6,459 nucleotides of DNA, taken from NCBI GenBank assembly GCA_030681145.1, contig JAUXXK010000330.1:1-6459 (forward strand), written 5' to 3'. The notes under the pieces are model-generated. The model was not told the origin of the DNA. It was given only the letters and a program-made list of their open reading frames with translations, and ran no database searches. This DNA comes from Methanobacteriaceae archaeon. GTDB lineage: Archaea > Methanobacteriota > Methanobacteria > Methanobacteriales > Methanobacteriaceae. The translations under genes and the position numbers were made by a program. Positions 1-6,409 of the stretch are shown piece by piece (within the stretch, counting starts at the first letter, position 1; the number at the start of each line of letters is the position of its first letter).

Positions 1-197
1 AAACTTATATTAGCTTGTTTAAAACTTTAATTGGATTTAACGAGGAATGTAAGCTCCCATTGCATATATATATCGATATTCTGTTAAATGAAAAAGTTTC
101 TGATATTTCATCTAGAAATGATCTTTTACAAAAATACAGAATAAGAATACCTTCAGAAAAAGATGTGGAAAGTTTGTTAGATAGTTACAAATCTTAA
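1..197 (+). CDS. Unrecognised protein, C-terminal fragment (5' end outside window)
   Basis: An open frame runs in from the left edge and ends at TAA 195-197. The codons before the TTG at 15 remain open, and that TTG has no Shine-Dalgarno-like sequence before it, so I treat this as the last ~65 codons of a longer gene and not a 60-aa protein. The visible part is soluble and charged, ends in a lysine/serine-rich tail, and has no cysteine motif or membrane segment. I do not recognise the family. The stop lies 19 nt before phoU on the same strand, so the two genes are probably co-transcribed. Archaeal phoU genes often sit with pst genes or a second phoU-like gene, so a phosphate-related role is possible, but nothing in the fragment proves it. 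Confidence 0.55.
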   Translation, partial: TYISLFKTLIGFNEECKLPLHIYIDILLNEKVSDISSRNDLLQKYRIRIPSEKDVESLLDSYKS

Positions 198-203
198 ATT
201 TAT

Positions 204-211
204 AGGGAGTG
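204..211 (+). promoter_or_regulatory. Ribosome binding site of phoU
   Basis: A GGGAGTG element ends 5 nt before the ATG at 217. It matches the anti-SD of archaeal 16S rRNA imperfectly, but its spacing fixes the start codon of phoU. It lies wholly in the 19-nt gap after the upstream stop. Confidence 0.55.
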
Positions 212-216
212 TTATA

Positions 217-876
217 ATGGATAAAAGATATCCGCGGATATTATTCCGTAAAAGACTTAAAGATTTGAGAAAAGAAATGGAAGACATAGGACAAAAGACT
301 ATTCAAGTACATAAAAATGCTGCAGAGGTATTTATTGAATACGATGAGGAAATGGCCAAAAAAGTCGTAGATGATAGTAAAAAAGTAGATGCCATGGTTT
401 TCAATCTGGAAAGAAAATGTATTAGTATTATTGCTGCAGAGCAACCAGTGGCTCGTGATTTAAGGTTCATTGAAGCATGTATTAAAGTTGGAAGCCACCT
501 AAAAAGAATAGCATATCTTGCTGCTAATATTACTGATGCATCTGAAAACATTAAAGACGAAAAAATTCCTAAAAAACCCATGGAAGACCTTAAACATATG
601 GCAGATCTAGTCCAAATGATGTTAAGCAAAGGAATTTATGCGTTCTTGGATCAGAATATGGACATGTCCAGAGAACTTCGTCATGATGATGATAAAGTGG
701 ATGATTTATTTGATCAATCCTTGGAACATATTACTGGCAGTATGTTCAATGATAAGGAAGCTATCACTTATTTGGTCAATCTACTTTTTGTGGCCAGATT
801 CCTAGAAAGAATTGCTGATAGGGCAGTCAGTATTGGGGATAGGACCATATTTATGATCACTTGTGAAAAACCTTAA
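217..876 (+). CDS. phoU: PhoU-family phosphate signalling regulator
   Basis: 219 aa, the normal PhoU length, with two similar helical-bundle halves. Repeat 1 (about residues 25-110) carries the characteristic EQPVARDLR segment at 75-83 and an LKRIAYLAANITD helix at 95-107. Repeat 2 (about 120-219) is rich in aspartate at 157-163 (DDDKVDD) and has FLERIADRAVSIGDR at 195-209. The acidic D/E-xxx-D positions in both halves fit the metal-binding sites known in the family. There is no signal peptide or membrane segment, so it is cytoplasmic. PhoU proteins damp phosphate uptake by the Pst transporter, in bacteria through the PhoR sensor kinase; the archaeal partner is less clear. No pst gene is visible here. 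Repeat 1 has RIAYLAANI where many PhoUs have ERIGD. The ATG at 217 is chosen for its SD. Family is confident; the precise target is inference. Confidence 0.93.
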   Translation: MDKRYPRILFRKRLKDLRKEMEDIGQKTIQVHKNAAEVFIEYDEEMAKKVVDDSKKVDAMVFNLERKCISIIAAEQPVARDLRFIEACIKVGSHLKRIAYLAANITDASENIKDEKIPKKPMEDLKHMADLVQMMLSKGIYAFLDQNMDMSRELRHDDDKVDDLFDQSLEHITGSMFNDKEAITYLVNLLFVARFLERIADRAVSIGDRTIFMITCEKP

Positions 877-891
877 TTAATGGATTTAATC

Positions 892-921
892 ATGGAATTA
901 AATTCATAATATTTCTTTTTT
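892..921 (+). terminator. Possible T-rich terminator after phoU
   Basis: A short A/T palindrome, GAATTAAATTC (895-905), is followed by ATTTCTTTTTT (911-921), 16 nt or more past the phoU stop. The hairpin is weak, but archaeal termination depends mainly on T-runs in the non-template strand. A second T-rich run follows at 951-962. Which of the two acts, if either, cannot be told. Confidence 0.35.
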
Positions 922-965
922 AAATTATAACCTGTGGAATGAATTGATTTATCTATTTTTTTAAA

Positions 966-985
966 CAAAATTAACATATTTTAGC
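966..985 (+). promoter_or_regulatory. Candidate TATA/BRE promoter for the EamA-like gene
   Basis: An A-rich stretch (CAAAATTAA) leads into ACATATTTTA about 40-50 bp before the start codon. This spacing would put transcription initiation near 1000 and leave a short leader containing the SD at 1010. The whole spacer 877-1020 is A/T-rich, so the match is weak; no other feature was seen in it apart from the possible terminator. Confidence 0.3.
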
Positions 986-1009
986 TTTTAAACTCATCAT
1001 ATTTTCATT

Positions 1010-1017
1010 GAGGTGAT
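1010..1017 (+). promoter_or_regulatory. Strong SD deciding a TTG start
   Basis: GAGGTGAT is a full complement to the 16S rRNA 3' end. It lies directly before TTG 1021, which is the only in-frame start at a suitable distance. The nearby ATG at 1029 is out of frame. This supports TTG initiation. Confidence 0.75.
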
Positions 1018-1020
1018 TTT

Positions 1021-1440
1021 TTGAATTTCTATGTTTTTGCACTTTTAGCCGCATTTTTTTTTGGTTTAGCACCTATATTTGGTAAGTTAGGAATCGAAGG
1101 TGTTAATCCTGTAATTGCATTATGCATAAGAAGTTTTGTTATTAGCGGAATCATGTTAATTTGGCTAATTTTAAATAACGATATAAATCCTGTAATGGAT
1201 ATAACAACTTCGGGATGGATATTTATTGCTCTAGAGGGAATATGTGCTGCTTTAATTGGCCAACTATGTTATTATTATGCTCTTAAATCTGGTGATGCAT
1301 CTGTGGTTGTTCCATTGATTGCTTCGTTTCCATTATTTACCTTTATAATTGCTACAATTTTTTTAGGAGATAAAATATCTATTACTAAAGTCAGTGGAAT
1401 ACTATTTACTTTAGTAGGAATAATTTTATTAAGAATTTAA
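1021..1440 (+). CDS. Half-size EamA/DMT-superfamily membrane protein
   Basis: 139 aa and almost entirely hydrophobic, with five predicted membrane helices at about 2-22, 31-51, 65-87, 94-116 and 121-138. The block YYYALKSGDASVVVPL (84-99), then FLGDKIS (114-120) and the closing GxxxxxxGIILLRI, match the single EamA domain of drug/metabolite transporters (the ~140-aa group related to COG2510). Most EamA proteins have two such domains and ten helices, so this one should work as a dimer. Substrate unknown. E72 lies inside helix 3 (IALEGICAAL), an unusual buried acid that could take part in proton coupling. K22, R37 and K89 mark candidate loop ends. The start is TTG backed by a strong SD. No neighbour on the same strand gives a functional clue; the gene appears monocistronic and converges on the fumarase gene. 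Family confident, function not. Confidence 0.85.
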   Translation: MNFYVFALLAAFFFGLAPIFGKLGIEGVNPVIALCIRSFVISGIMLIWLILNNDINPVMDITTSGWIFIALEGICAALIGQLCYYYALKSGDASVVVPLIASFPLFTFIIATIFLGDKISITKVSGILFTLVGIILLRI

Positions 1441-1442
1441 AT

Positions 1443-1461
1443 TAAAAAATAAGAGAAAAAA
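1443..1461 (-). terminator. T-rich terminator of the fumarase gene
   Basis: Read on the minus strand this stretch is TTTTTTCTCTTATTTTTTA, two T-runs about 43-60 nt beyond the fumarase stop codon. It overlaps the + strand signal, so the 63-bp convergent spacer appears to end transcription both ways. Confidence 0.5.
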
Positions 1462-1472
1462 ACGGTTTTTAA
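1457..1472 (+). terminator. T-rich terminator of the EamA-like gene
   Basis: AAAAAC-G-GTTTTT forms an A/T inverted repeat ending in a T-run (1466-1470), 17-30 nt past the EamA stop. The loop is too short for a full hairpin, so the T-run itself is the likelier signal. Confidence 0.45.
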
Positions 1473-1503
1473 TTATAAATAGTTATATGGCATAAAATAT
1501 GCT

Positions 1504-2343
1504 CTAATTTCTTAAAATAGTGGTAGCATGCCTCCCTGCCCAGCATTGAATACAAACCCCTATTGGTAAACCCGCAGTGTGAGTGTCAGCAGTTAATATT
1601 TTCACATCCAGAGCTGTGGCTTTACCACCCAGTCCCATGGGGCCAATTCCTGATTGATTTATTTCTTTTAGTATTTCTTCTTCTATTTGACTAATTTTAG
1701 CATCAGGATTTCTTTTCCCAACCGGATTAATCAATGCTTTTTTTGCTAGTTTCATGGCTAAATCTGAAGATCCGCCTATTCCTACACCTACAATTATGGG
1801 GGGGCAAGGCTTTCCTTGAGCAGTTATAACTGTTTCTACTACAAAATTTTTAACTCCTTTAACACCTTCTCCTGGAAGGGCCATCTTAAGAGCATTGTTG
1901 TTTTCAGATCCAAACCCTTTAGGTAAAATTGTAATTTCCAGATAATCCTCATCAATAAGTTCAACATCTATCTGAGGAATTCCATTTCCAATGTTGTTTC
2001 CGGTATTTTCACGGGTAAATGGATTTACTACATTAGGCCTTAACGGAACAGTTTGAGTAGCTTTTTTAACCCCTGTACGTATTCCTTGATATAAGTTTTC
2101 CACATTGACATTACCTATTTTCACAAATATTATAGGTAGGCCTGTATCTTGACAGAGAGGAACATTCATTTTTTCAGCAGCATCAATATTATCAATTATG
2201 GCTTTAAGATTTAGTATACCTAATTCACTCTCCTCTGTTTTATAGGCATCTTGGAGAGCAAATTTGACATCATTTGGTAATTTGATAACTGCTTTCTGGT
2301 AGAGTTTGCAAACAGTATCTTCTATTCTTTTTTGAGTAATCAT
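1504..2343 (-). CDS. fumA: Class I (iron-sulfur) fumarate hydratase, alpha subunit
   Basis: 279 aa, the usual size of the N-terminal domain of class I fumarases when made as a separate subunit. It holds the catalytic [4Fe-4S] cluster and interconverts malate and fumarate in the partial reductive TCA path of methanogens. The three expected cluster cysteines are present: C64 in PLCQDTG, C180 in GKPCPP and C267 in IQCWAGRHA. Other family marks are PLRPNVVNPFTREN (100-113), GVGIGGSSDLA (186-196) and GIGPMGLGG (232-240). The beta subunit, needed for the complete active site, is not in this window; methanogens commonly keep the two genes apart. The ATG at 2343 has AGAGG (2351-2355) 7 nt upstream, and the stop is TAG. 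The related tartrate dehydratase shares this fold, but in a methanogen fumarase is much likelier. The gene follows the por operon on the same strand but is separated by a terminator and a 228-bp gap. The symbol follows bacterial naming. Confidence 0.92.
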   Translation of the reverse strand: MITQKRIEDTVCKLYQKAVIKLPNDVKFALQDAYKTEESELGILNLKAIIDNIDAAEKMNVPLCQDTGLPIIFVKIGNVNVENLYQGIRTGVKKATQTVPLRPNVVNPFTRENTGNNIGNGIPQIDVELIDEDYLEITILPKGFGSENNNALKMALPGEGVKGVKNFVVETVITAQGKPCPPIIVGVGIGGSSDLAMKLAKKALINPVGKRNPDAKISQIEEEILKEINQSGIGPMGLGGKATALDVKILTADTHTAGLPIGVCIQCWAGRHATTILRN

Positions 2344-2418
2344 TAAAAAACCTCTAAATACTATATTATTTTTAAAAATTTCACTAATTTGAAAACTTTT
2401 TAATAATAATTAAATTTC

Positions 2419-2470
2419 TTAATATATTATAATAAAAAAATAATTTTGAAATCTATTTTAATATAATTTT
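2419..2470 (-). promoter_or_regulatory. Candidate promoter region of the fumarase gene
   Basis: The spacer 2344-2571 contains no supportable gene and is nearly all A/T. Two TATA-like candidates read toward fumA: ATAATATA at 2423-2430 and AAAATTATATTAAA at 2457-2470. The second has the more BRE-like purine-rich upstream half. They imply leaders of roughly 60 or 90 nt. With this base composition TATA matches occur by chance, so the assignment is weak. A promoter somewhere here is expected because a terminator lies upstream. Confidence 0.28.
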
Positions 2471-2540
2471 ATTTAATTGTAATAGATATTTATCCCCATT
2501 TTAATAAAAAAAAATATTTAATATAGCTATGAAATTAATT

Positions 2541-2574
2541 TAAAAAAATAATAAGAACATTCATAATGTTCTTA
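2541..2574 (-). terminator. Hairpin plus T-tract terminator of the por operon
   Basis: Perfect inverted repeat with 10-bp arms, TAAGAACATT (2552-2561) and AATGTTCTTA (2565-2574), around a 3-nt loop. On the minus strand it is followed directly by TTATTTTTTTA (2541-2551). The stem contains the porF stop codon (2572-2574), so termination would be right at the end of the last por gene. It resembles a bacterial intrinsic terminator, though the stem is A/T-rich. Confidence 0.72.
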
Positions 2575-3003
2575 ATATTTCATTATATTTTTTAGTCTTT
2601 CTAACTCTTTGGCGATTTTTTCCTGTTTTCCATAAATTAATTCTTCAGAGTCAGTTATAAGAGCAGCGGTTGGGCAACTAAGAACACATAATGGTGTTTC
2701 TTCATCAACACAAAGGTTGCATTTGTTTGCCAAACCTTTTTCATCCAAATTTATAGCACCAATTGGACAAGCATCTCTACAAAGACCACAACCGATACAT
2801 TTTTCTTCCTGGATTATTATGGCCCCGCCAATCTCATAAATAGCATCTTCTGGGCAAATATTCAAGCAAGGAGCTTTTTCAGGAGTACAATGCATACAGA
2901 ATACTGGGACACCACTTATAACTCTAATAGCATTTTTAGGGCAGTTTCTTTCACATTTCATGCACTCATTACATAGCTCTGGCCTTGAAACTAATTCTTT
3001 CAT
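2572..3003 (-). CDS. porF: PorF, four-cluster polyferredoxin of pyruvate oxidoreductase
   Basis: 143 aa with 16 cysteines in four 4Fe-4S motifs: C11/14/17/21, C36/39/46/50, C69/72/75/79 and C95/98/106/110. This is the spacing of HycB/CooF-type electron-transfer subunits, where first and fourth, and second and third motifs, exchange a cysteine to hold four clusters. The C-terminal tail (about 120-143) is a charged helix without cysteine. There is no signal peptide, so it is cytoplasmic. PorE and PorF are encoded with POR in hydrogenotrophic methanogens; genetics in Methanococcus maripaludis showed that they matter for anabolic POR function, apparently as electron donors. It is the last por gene, 10 nt after porE, with its SD on the porE stop codon. 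The choice between names PorE and PorF rests on gene order. Confidence 0.88.
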   Translation of the reverse strand: MKELVSRPELCNECMKCERNCPKNAIRVISGVPVFCMHCTPEKAPCLNICPEDAIYEIGGAIIIQEEKCIGCGLCRDACPIGAINLDEKGLANKCNLCVDEETPLCVLSCPTAALITDSEELIYGKQEKIAKELERLKNIMKY

Positions 3004-3010
3004 GCTGAGT

Positions 3011-3015
3011 CTCCT
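3011..3015 (-). promoter_or_regulatory. SD of porF overlapping the porE stop
   Basis: On the minus strand TAGGAG combines the porE stop (TAG, 3014-3016) with the AGGAG of porF, 7 nt before its ATG. This supports coupled translation of the two polyferredoxins. Confidence 0.7.
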
Positions 3016-3508
3016 ATTGGAATGCTTTATTTGCCTTGGATTTGGCAGTTAACAGGGTCATAATATCTGAACCCTTTTTAGTATTTTTACCAATTCCAGA
3101 CATTTTAGCAATGTGCTGTTTTTGTTTTTCAATCTTGAGCATTTCTATATCTATAATAGAAATAGCTCTCCGGGAACAAGCTTTTATACATGCTGGAGTA
3201 TCTAGATCAGGGCATTGGTGGCATTTATGTGCTTTGCGATCTTCCATTAACACTGCACCAAAGGGACATATTAACATGCACAACCCACAGCCAATGCATT
3301 TTTCAGACAATATGTCTTTTTCTTCTATGGCACCAGTAGGGCATATAATTTTACACGGAGCATCCTCGCATTGTTGACAAATTATAGGATAGTAATCTCC
3401 TTCGATTTCCCGAATTATTATTCTGGATGTTCCGTGAAGTTTAGCACATGCTTCTTCACAGTCCATACATCCATCACATAAATTGGGTTGAATTATTAAT
3501 TTATCCAA
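3014..3508 (-). CDS. porE: PorE, four-cluster polyferredoxin of pyruvate oxidoreductase
   Basis: 164 aa with 16 cysteines: C11/14/17/21, C44/47/52/56, C71/74/77/81 and C96/99/107/111, predicting four [4Fe-4S] clusters. It is a paralogue of the next gene product, sharing the LCxxCxxCxxxC start and the EKCIGCGLC block (69-77). It differs by a longer basic C-terminal extension (about 124-164, many lysines, no cysteine). The proposed role is carrying low-potential electrons to POR for reductive carboxylation of acetyl-CoA. The start is TTG at 3508: an in-frame TAG sits two codons upstream, and the next methionine (M15) would delete the first two cysteines. An unusual G6 tract serves as the SD. 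It lies 12 nt after porB. Confidence 0.88.
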   Translation of the reverse strand: MDKLIIQPNLCDGCMDCEEACAKLHGTSRIIIREIEGDYYPIICQQCEDAPCKIICPTGAIEEKDILSEKCIGCGLCMLICPFGAVLMEDRKAHKCHQCPDLDTPACIKACSRRAISIIDIEMLKIEKQKQHIAKMSGIGKNTKKGSDIMTLLTAKSKANKAFQ

Positions 3509-3514
3509 GCTCTA

Positions 3515-3520
3515 CCCCCC
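3515..3520 (-). promoter_or_regulatory. G6 tract acting as SD for porE (TTG start)
   Basis: The minus strand reads TAA-GGGGGG-TAGAGC-TTG: porB stop, six Gs, an in-frame TAG, then the porE start. The G-run lies 6 nt before TTG and is a non-canonical SD in otherwise A/T-rich DNA. Confidence 0.6.
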
Positions 3521-4387
<867 letters not shown>

Positions 4388-4388
4388 T

Positions 4389-5537
4389 TTAGACTTCCTC
4401 CTTTAGTCCAATCCAGGTTATTTTTTTAATAGGATTCAGGGTCTTATTTACAATATCCTCGATATGATTTGGAGTGATATCTCTACCTCCTAATCCAACA
4501 ATGAATCCATAACTTTCCACATCAATGTTGGCTCTAATTTCGGTGTAAAGAGCACCGCCCATTCCAAAGCTAATATTTTTGTCTAAAACAGCTATGCGGT
4601 CTGCATTTTTCACCGCTTCGAAGATTTCTTTTTCAGGGAACGGTCGGTAATTACTCACTTTCAAAAGACCCACTTTTTTGCCTCGGTCTCTCATATCGTC
4701 CACCACATCTCTTATGGTACTGCAGATGGATCCCATGGCAACTAAAATGATTTCTGCGCCTTCACAGCGGTATTCTTCTACAAAGGAGTTTTCACGACCA
4801 AAAATCTCCTTGAATTCCTGGTTGACCTTTTTAATGATCTTCTTTGATTTTTGCATGGCAACTTCCATCTGATATCGAGCCTCCATGTAATAATTGGGGT
4901 CAGCGAATGTACCTAAAGAACGTGGATTTAAAGGATCCAGGAATGATTCTTGGGGTTGGTAATCAGGTAAGAAACTATCTACTAGTTCCTGGGATGGTAT
5001 ATCCACTGGCTCCACAGTATGGGTAAGTATGAATCCATCTAAACATACCATACTGGGTAAAAGAACATCGTGGTCTTCAGAAATCTTGTAACATTTTAAT
5101 ATTGAGTCCAGAGCTTCCTGTCCATTTTCCACATAAATCTGCATCCATCCAGTATCTCTTTGAGATATGGAATCCTGATGGTCATTCCATATACTTAAGG
5201 GGGCGGCTAATGCTCGGTTAGCATTGGCCATAACAATAGGATTTCTTAAACCAGCAGCGGCAAATAAAATTTCATGCATAAGTGCCAAACCCTGGGATGA
5301 GGTGGCAGTAAATACTCTTACTCCTGTTCCGGATGCTCCAACTGCGGCACTTATGGCGCTGTGCTCTGATTCAACCATTATATATTCTGAATCAATATCC
5401 CCATCTGCCACATATTTGGCCAGATATTCTGATATGGAGGTTTGTGGAGTGATAGGATAAACAGGAATAACTTGTGGTTTGGCCAATTTAACCGCATTAG
5501 ATACGGCCTGGTTGGCAGAAATAACTTTAACAACCAT
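4389..5537 (-). CDS. porA: Pyruvate:ferredoxin oxidoreductase, alpha subunit
   Basis: 382 aa, the usual PorA length. Domain I (about 1-230) has the pyrimidine-side TPP motif: YPITPQT at 27-33, VESEHSA at 55-61 with the conserved glutamate, TATSSQGL at 77-84, and NANRALAAPLSIWNDHQDS at 105-123. The C-terminal domain (about 262-382) has a transketolase-C-like fold, with VAMGSICSTIRDVVDDMR (266-283), RPFP (298-301), DKNISFGMGG (319-328) and GLGGRDITP (348-356). It pairs with PorB to form the heterotetrameric core with PorC and PorD. The ATG overlaps the porD stop by one base (TAATG), with a GGAGAG element just before it. The exact conservation of the pyruvate-type NANRALAAP segment supports POR over related 2-oxoacid oxidoreductases. 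Confidence 0.95.
   Translation of the reverse strand: MVVKVISANQAVSNAVKLAKPQVIPVYPITPQTSISEYLAKYVADGDIDSEYIMVESEHSAISAAVGASGTGVRVFTATSSQGLALMHEILFAAAGLRNPIVMANANRALAAPLSIWNDHQDSISQRDTGWMQIYVENGQEALDSILKCYKISEDHDVLLPSMVCLDGFILTHTVEPVDIPSQELVDSFLPDYQPQESFLDPLNPRSLGTFADPNYYMEARYQMEVAMQKSKKIIKKVNQEFKEIFGRENSFVEEYRCEGAEIILVAMGSICSTIRDVVDDMRDRGKKVGLLKVSNYRPFPEKEIFEAVKNADRIAVLDKNISFGMGGALYTEIRANIDVESYGFIVGLGGRDITPNHIEDIVNKTLNPIKKITWIGLKEEV
4396..4404 (-). promoter_or_regulatory. SD of porB within porA
   Basis: Minus strand AAAGGAGGA lies 8 nt before the porB ATG, inside the last codons of porA. It is one of the best SD matches in the window and fixes the start. Confidence 0.7.
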
Positions 5538-5779
5538 TATTCTCTCTCCATTTTAATGGCTTTAACCGGGCATTCTACATCACATATGCCACAGCCTTTA
5601 CAGTAATCATAATCTATATCATAATCTTTGTTAATACAACCTTCTGGACAAAAAAGGATACAGTTTTCGCATTTGATGCATTTTTCTTTATCCAGTAGGG
5701 GTTTAAATGTTCTCCAGCTTCCTGTCTTATTATTTCGGGTACTACCCGGATTTTTGACAGTCCCTCCGATGGAATCCAT
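5537..5779 (-). CDS. porD: Pyruvate:ferredoxin oxidoreductase, delta subunit (ferredoxin-like)
   Basis: 80 aa from the ATG at 5779. The N-terminal half has the PorD signature NPGSTRNNKTGSWRTFKP, followed by two [4Fe-4S] motifs, CIKCENCILFC and CKGCGICDVEC. These two clusters carry electrons between PorB and the external ferredoxin. Counting from this start, the cluster cysteines are C34/37/40/44 and C60/63/66/70. An additional C48 (CPEGC) sits where most 2x[4Fe-4S] ferredoxins have alanine. A GTG at 5788 would add three residues, but it falls inside the SD AGGTGAT (5784-5790), which is correctly spaced for the ATG; hence the shorter start. The gene lies 27 nt after porC and overlaps porA by one base. 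Confidence 0.92.
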   Translation of the reverse strand: MDSIGGTVKNPGSTRNNKTGSWRTFKPLLDKEKCIKCENCILFCPEGCINKDYDIDYDYCKGCGICDVECPVKAIKMERE

Positions 5780-5783
5780 ACTA

Positions 5784-5790
5784 ATCACCT
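5784..5790 (-). promoter_or_regulatory. SD deciding the porD start
   Basis: Minus strand AGGTGAT matches the 16S 3' end and ends 4 nt before ATG 5779. The alternative GTG start (5786-5788) is part of this element, so it is unlikely to initiate. Confidence 0.7.
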
Positions 5791-5806
5791 TTATTATTTA
5801 ATCAAT

Positions 5807-6337
5807 TTATTTAACTATTTGTTCATAAGCTGATTTAGCGGCATCAGCATTTTTATTCCCTATCCTTCCTGGGAAAGTTTCTTTTATAATCTTCACAATT
5901 GAATCCAGAGTTACTTCACCGGTTGCACCTGCAAAAGCCCCTAACATAACAGTATTTACTATGGGGAGTCCTAATTTTTCTAAAGCTATGCTGGTAGCAT
6001 CAATAACATATGTTTCGGATTTTTCATGGGATGGCGGTTCTTTAGTTGTATTTAGTATTACCTTACCTCCTTTTTCAATTCCAGAATATACTTCTGCTAT
6101 TTCTACAAGACCATCATCCATCACTATTACGTAATTTGGATTGTAAACTTGATATCTTCTTCTTATATGTTTATCATCAATTCTAGTAAATGCCATGACG
6201 GGGGCGCCTCTTCGTTCTACGCCAAAAAAGGGAAATGCTTGTGAATACTTTCCATCTTCGAAAGCAGCCTTAGCTAAAATCTCTGCAGCTGTAACAGCGC
6301 CTTGACCACCGCGTCCGTGAAAGCGAATTTCTATCAT
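5807..6337 (-). CDS. porC: Pyruvate:ferredoxin oxidoreductase, gamma subunit
   Basis: 176 aa, normal for PorC. It begins with the family hallmark [17 protein letters not shown] (6-22), then [20 protein letters not shown] (31-50), and later [13 protein letters not shown] (128-140). The gamma subunit binds no metal cluster; in the related single-chain enzymes this domain helps form the coenzyme A site and holds the complex together. Cytoplasmic. It is the first gene of the operon, with GGAGGT (6343-6348) 5 nt before the ATG. The ATG at 6351 is out of frame. PorC-first order followed by porD, porA, porB, porE, porF is the layout known from methanogens. The 2-oxoisovalerate (Vor) and 2-oxoglutarate (Kor) gamma subunits share the fold, but the adjacent PorA and PorB settle the call. 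Confidence 0.95.
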
Positions 6338-6342
6338 AATTT

Positions 6343-6348
6343 ACCTCC
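6343..6348 (-). promoter_or_regulatory. SD of porC
   Basis: Minus strand GGAGGT, a perfect SD core, lies 5 nt before the porC ATG and confirms that start. Confidence 0.75.
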
Positions 6349-6357
6349 ATTCTTCAT

Positions 6358-6388
6358 AGTTAATCATTATAAATTTTAATATATATAC
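6358..6388 (-). promoter_or_regulatory. Candidate TATA promoter of the por operon
   Basis: Minus strand GTATATATATTA, with the TATA core at 6380-6388, lies 43-51 nt before the porC ATG. Initiation about 25 nt downstream would fall near 6358 and give a leader of about 20 nt containing the SD. A second A/T element (AATTTATAAT, 6366-6375) would place the start on the SD itself, so the first is preferred. The upstream purine-rich BRE is not obvious. Confidence 0.5.
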
Positions 6389-6409
6389 ATGATGGTCATC
6401 TGAAAATAA

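Noticed and set aside
241..629. Two open frames on the minus strand inside phoU
   Set aside because: They lie opposite a clear PhoU gene, resemble no family, and have no convincing start signals.
1441..1503. EamA-like gene as a truncated ten-helix transporter
   Set aside because: No remnant of a second domain is readable after the stop; the protein ends at a natural domain border and a terminator follows.
2344..2571. Possible small RNA or hidden gene in the porF-fumA spacer
   Set aside because: The spacer is almost all A/T with frequent stops in all frames and no structured GC-rich element other than the por terminator.
3004..3013. PorE and PorF as one gene split by a frameshift
   Set aside because: Each has its own complete set of 16 cysteines, its own start and SD, and its own tail; two adjacent genes are the known arrangement in methanogens.
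3036..3377. 113-codon open frame on the + strand opposite porE
   Set aside because: Its cysteine/histidine-rich translation is the mirror of cysteine codons in the real iron-sulfur gene; the 16 regularly spaced cysteines on the minus strand decide the matter.
6389..6400. Small inverted repeats such as GATG-GT-CATC next to the TATA box
   Set aside because: The arms are only 4 bp and ambiguous in register, which is expected by chance.
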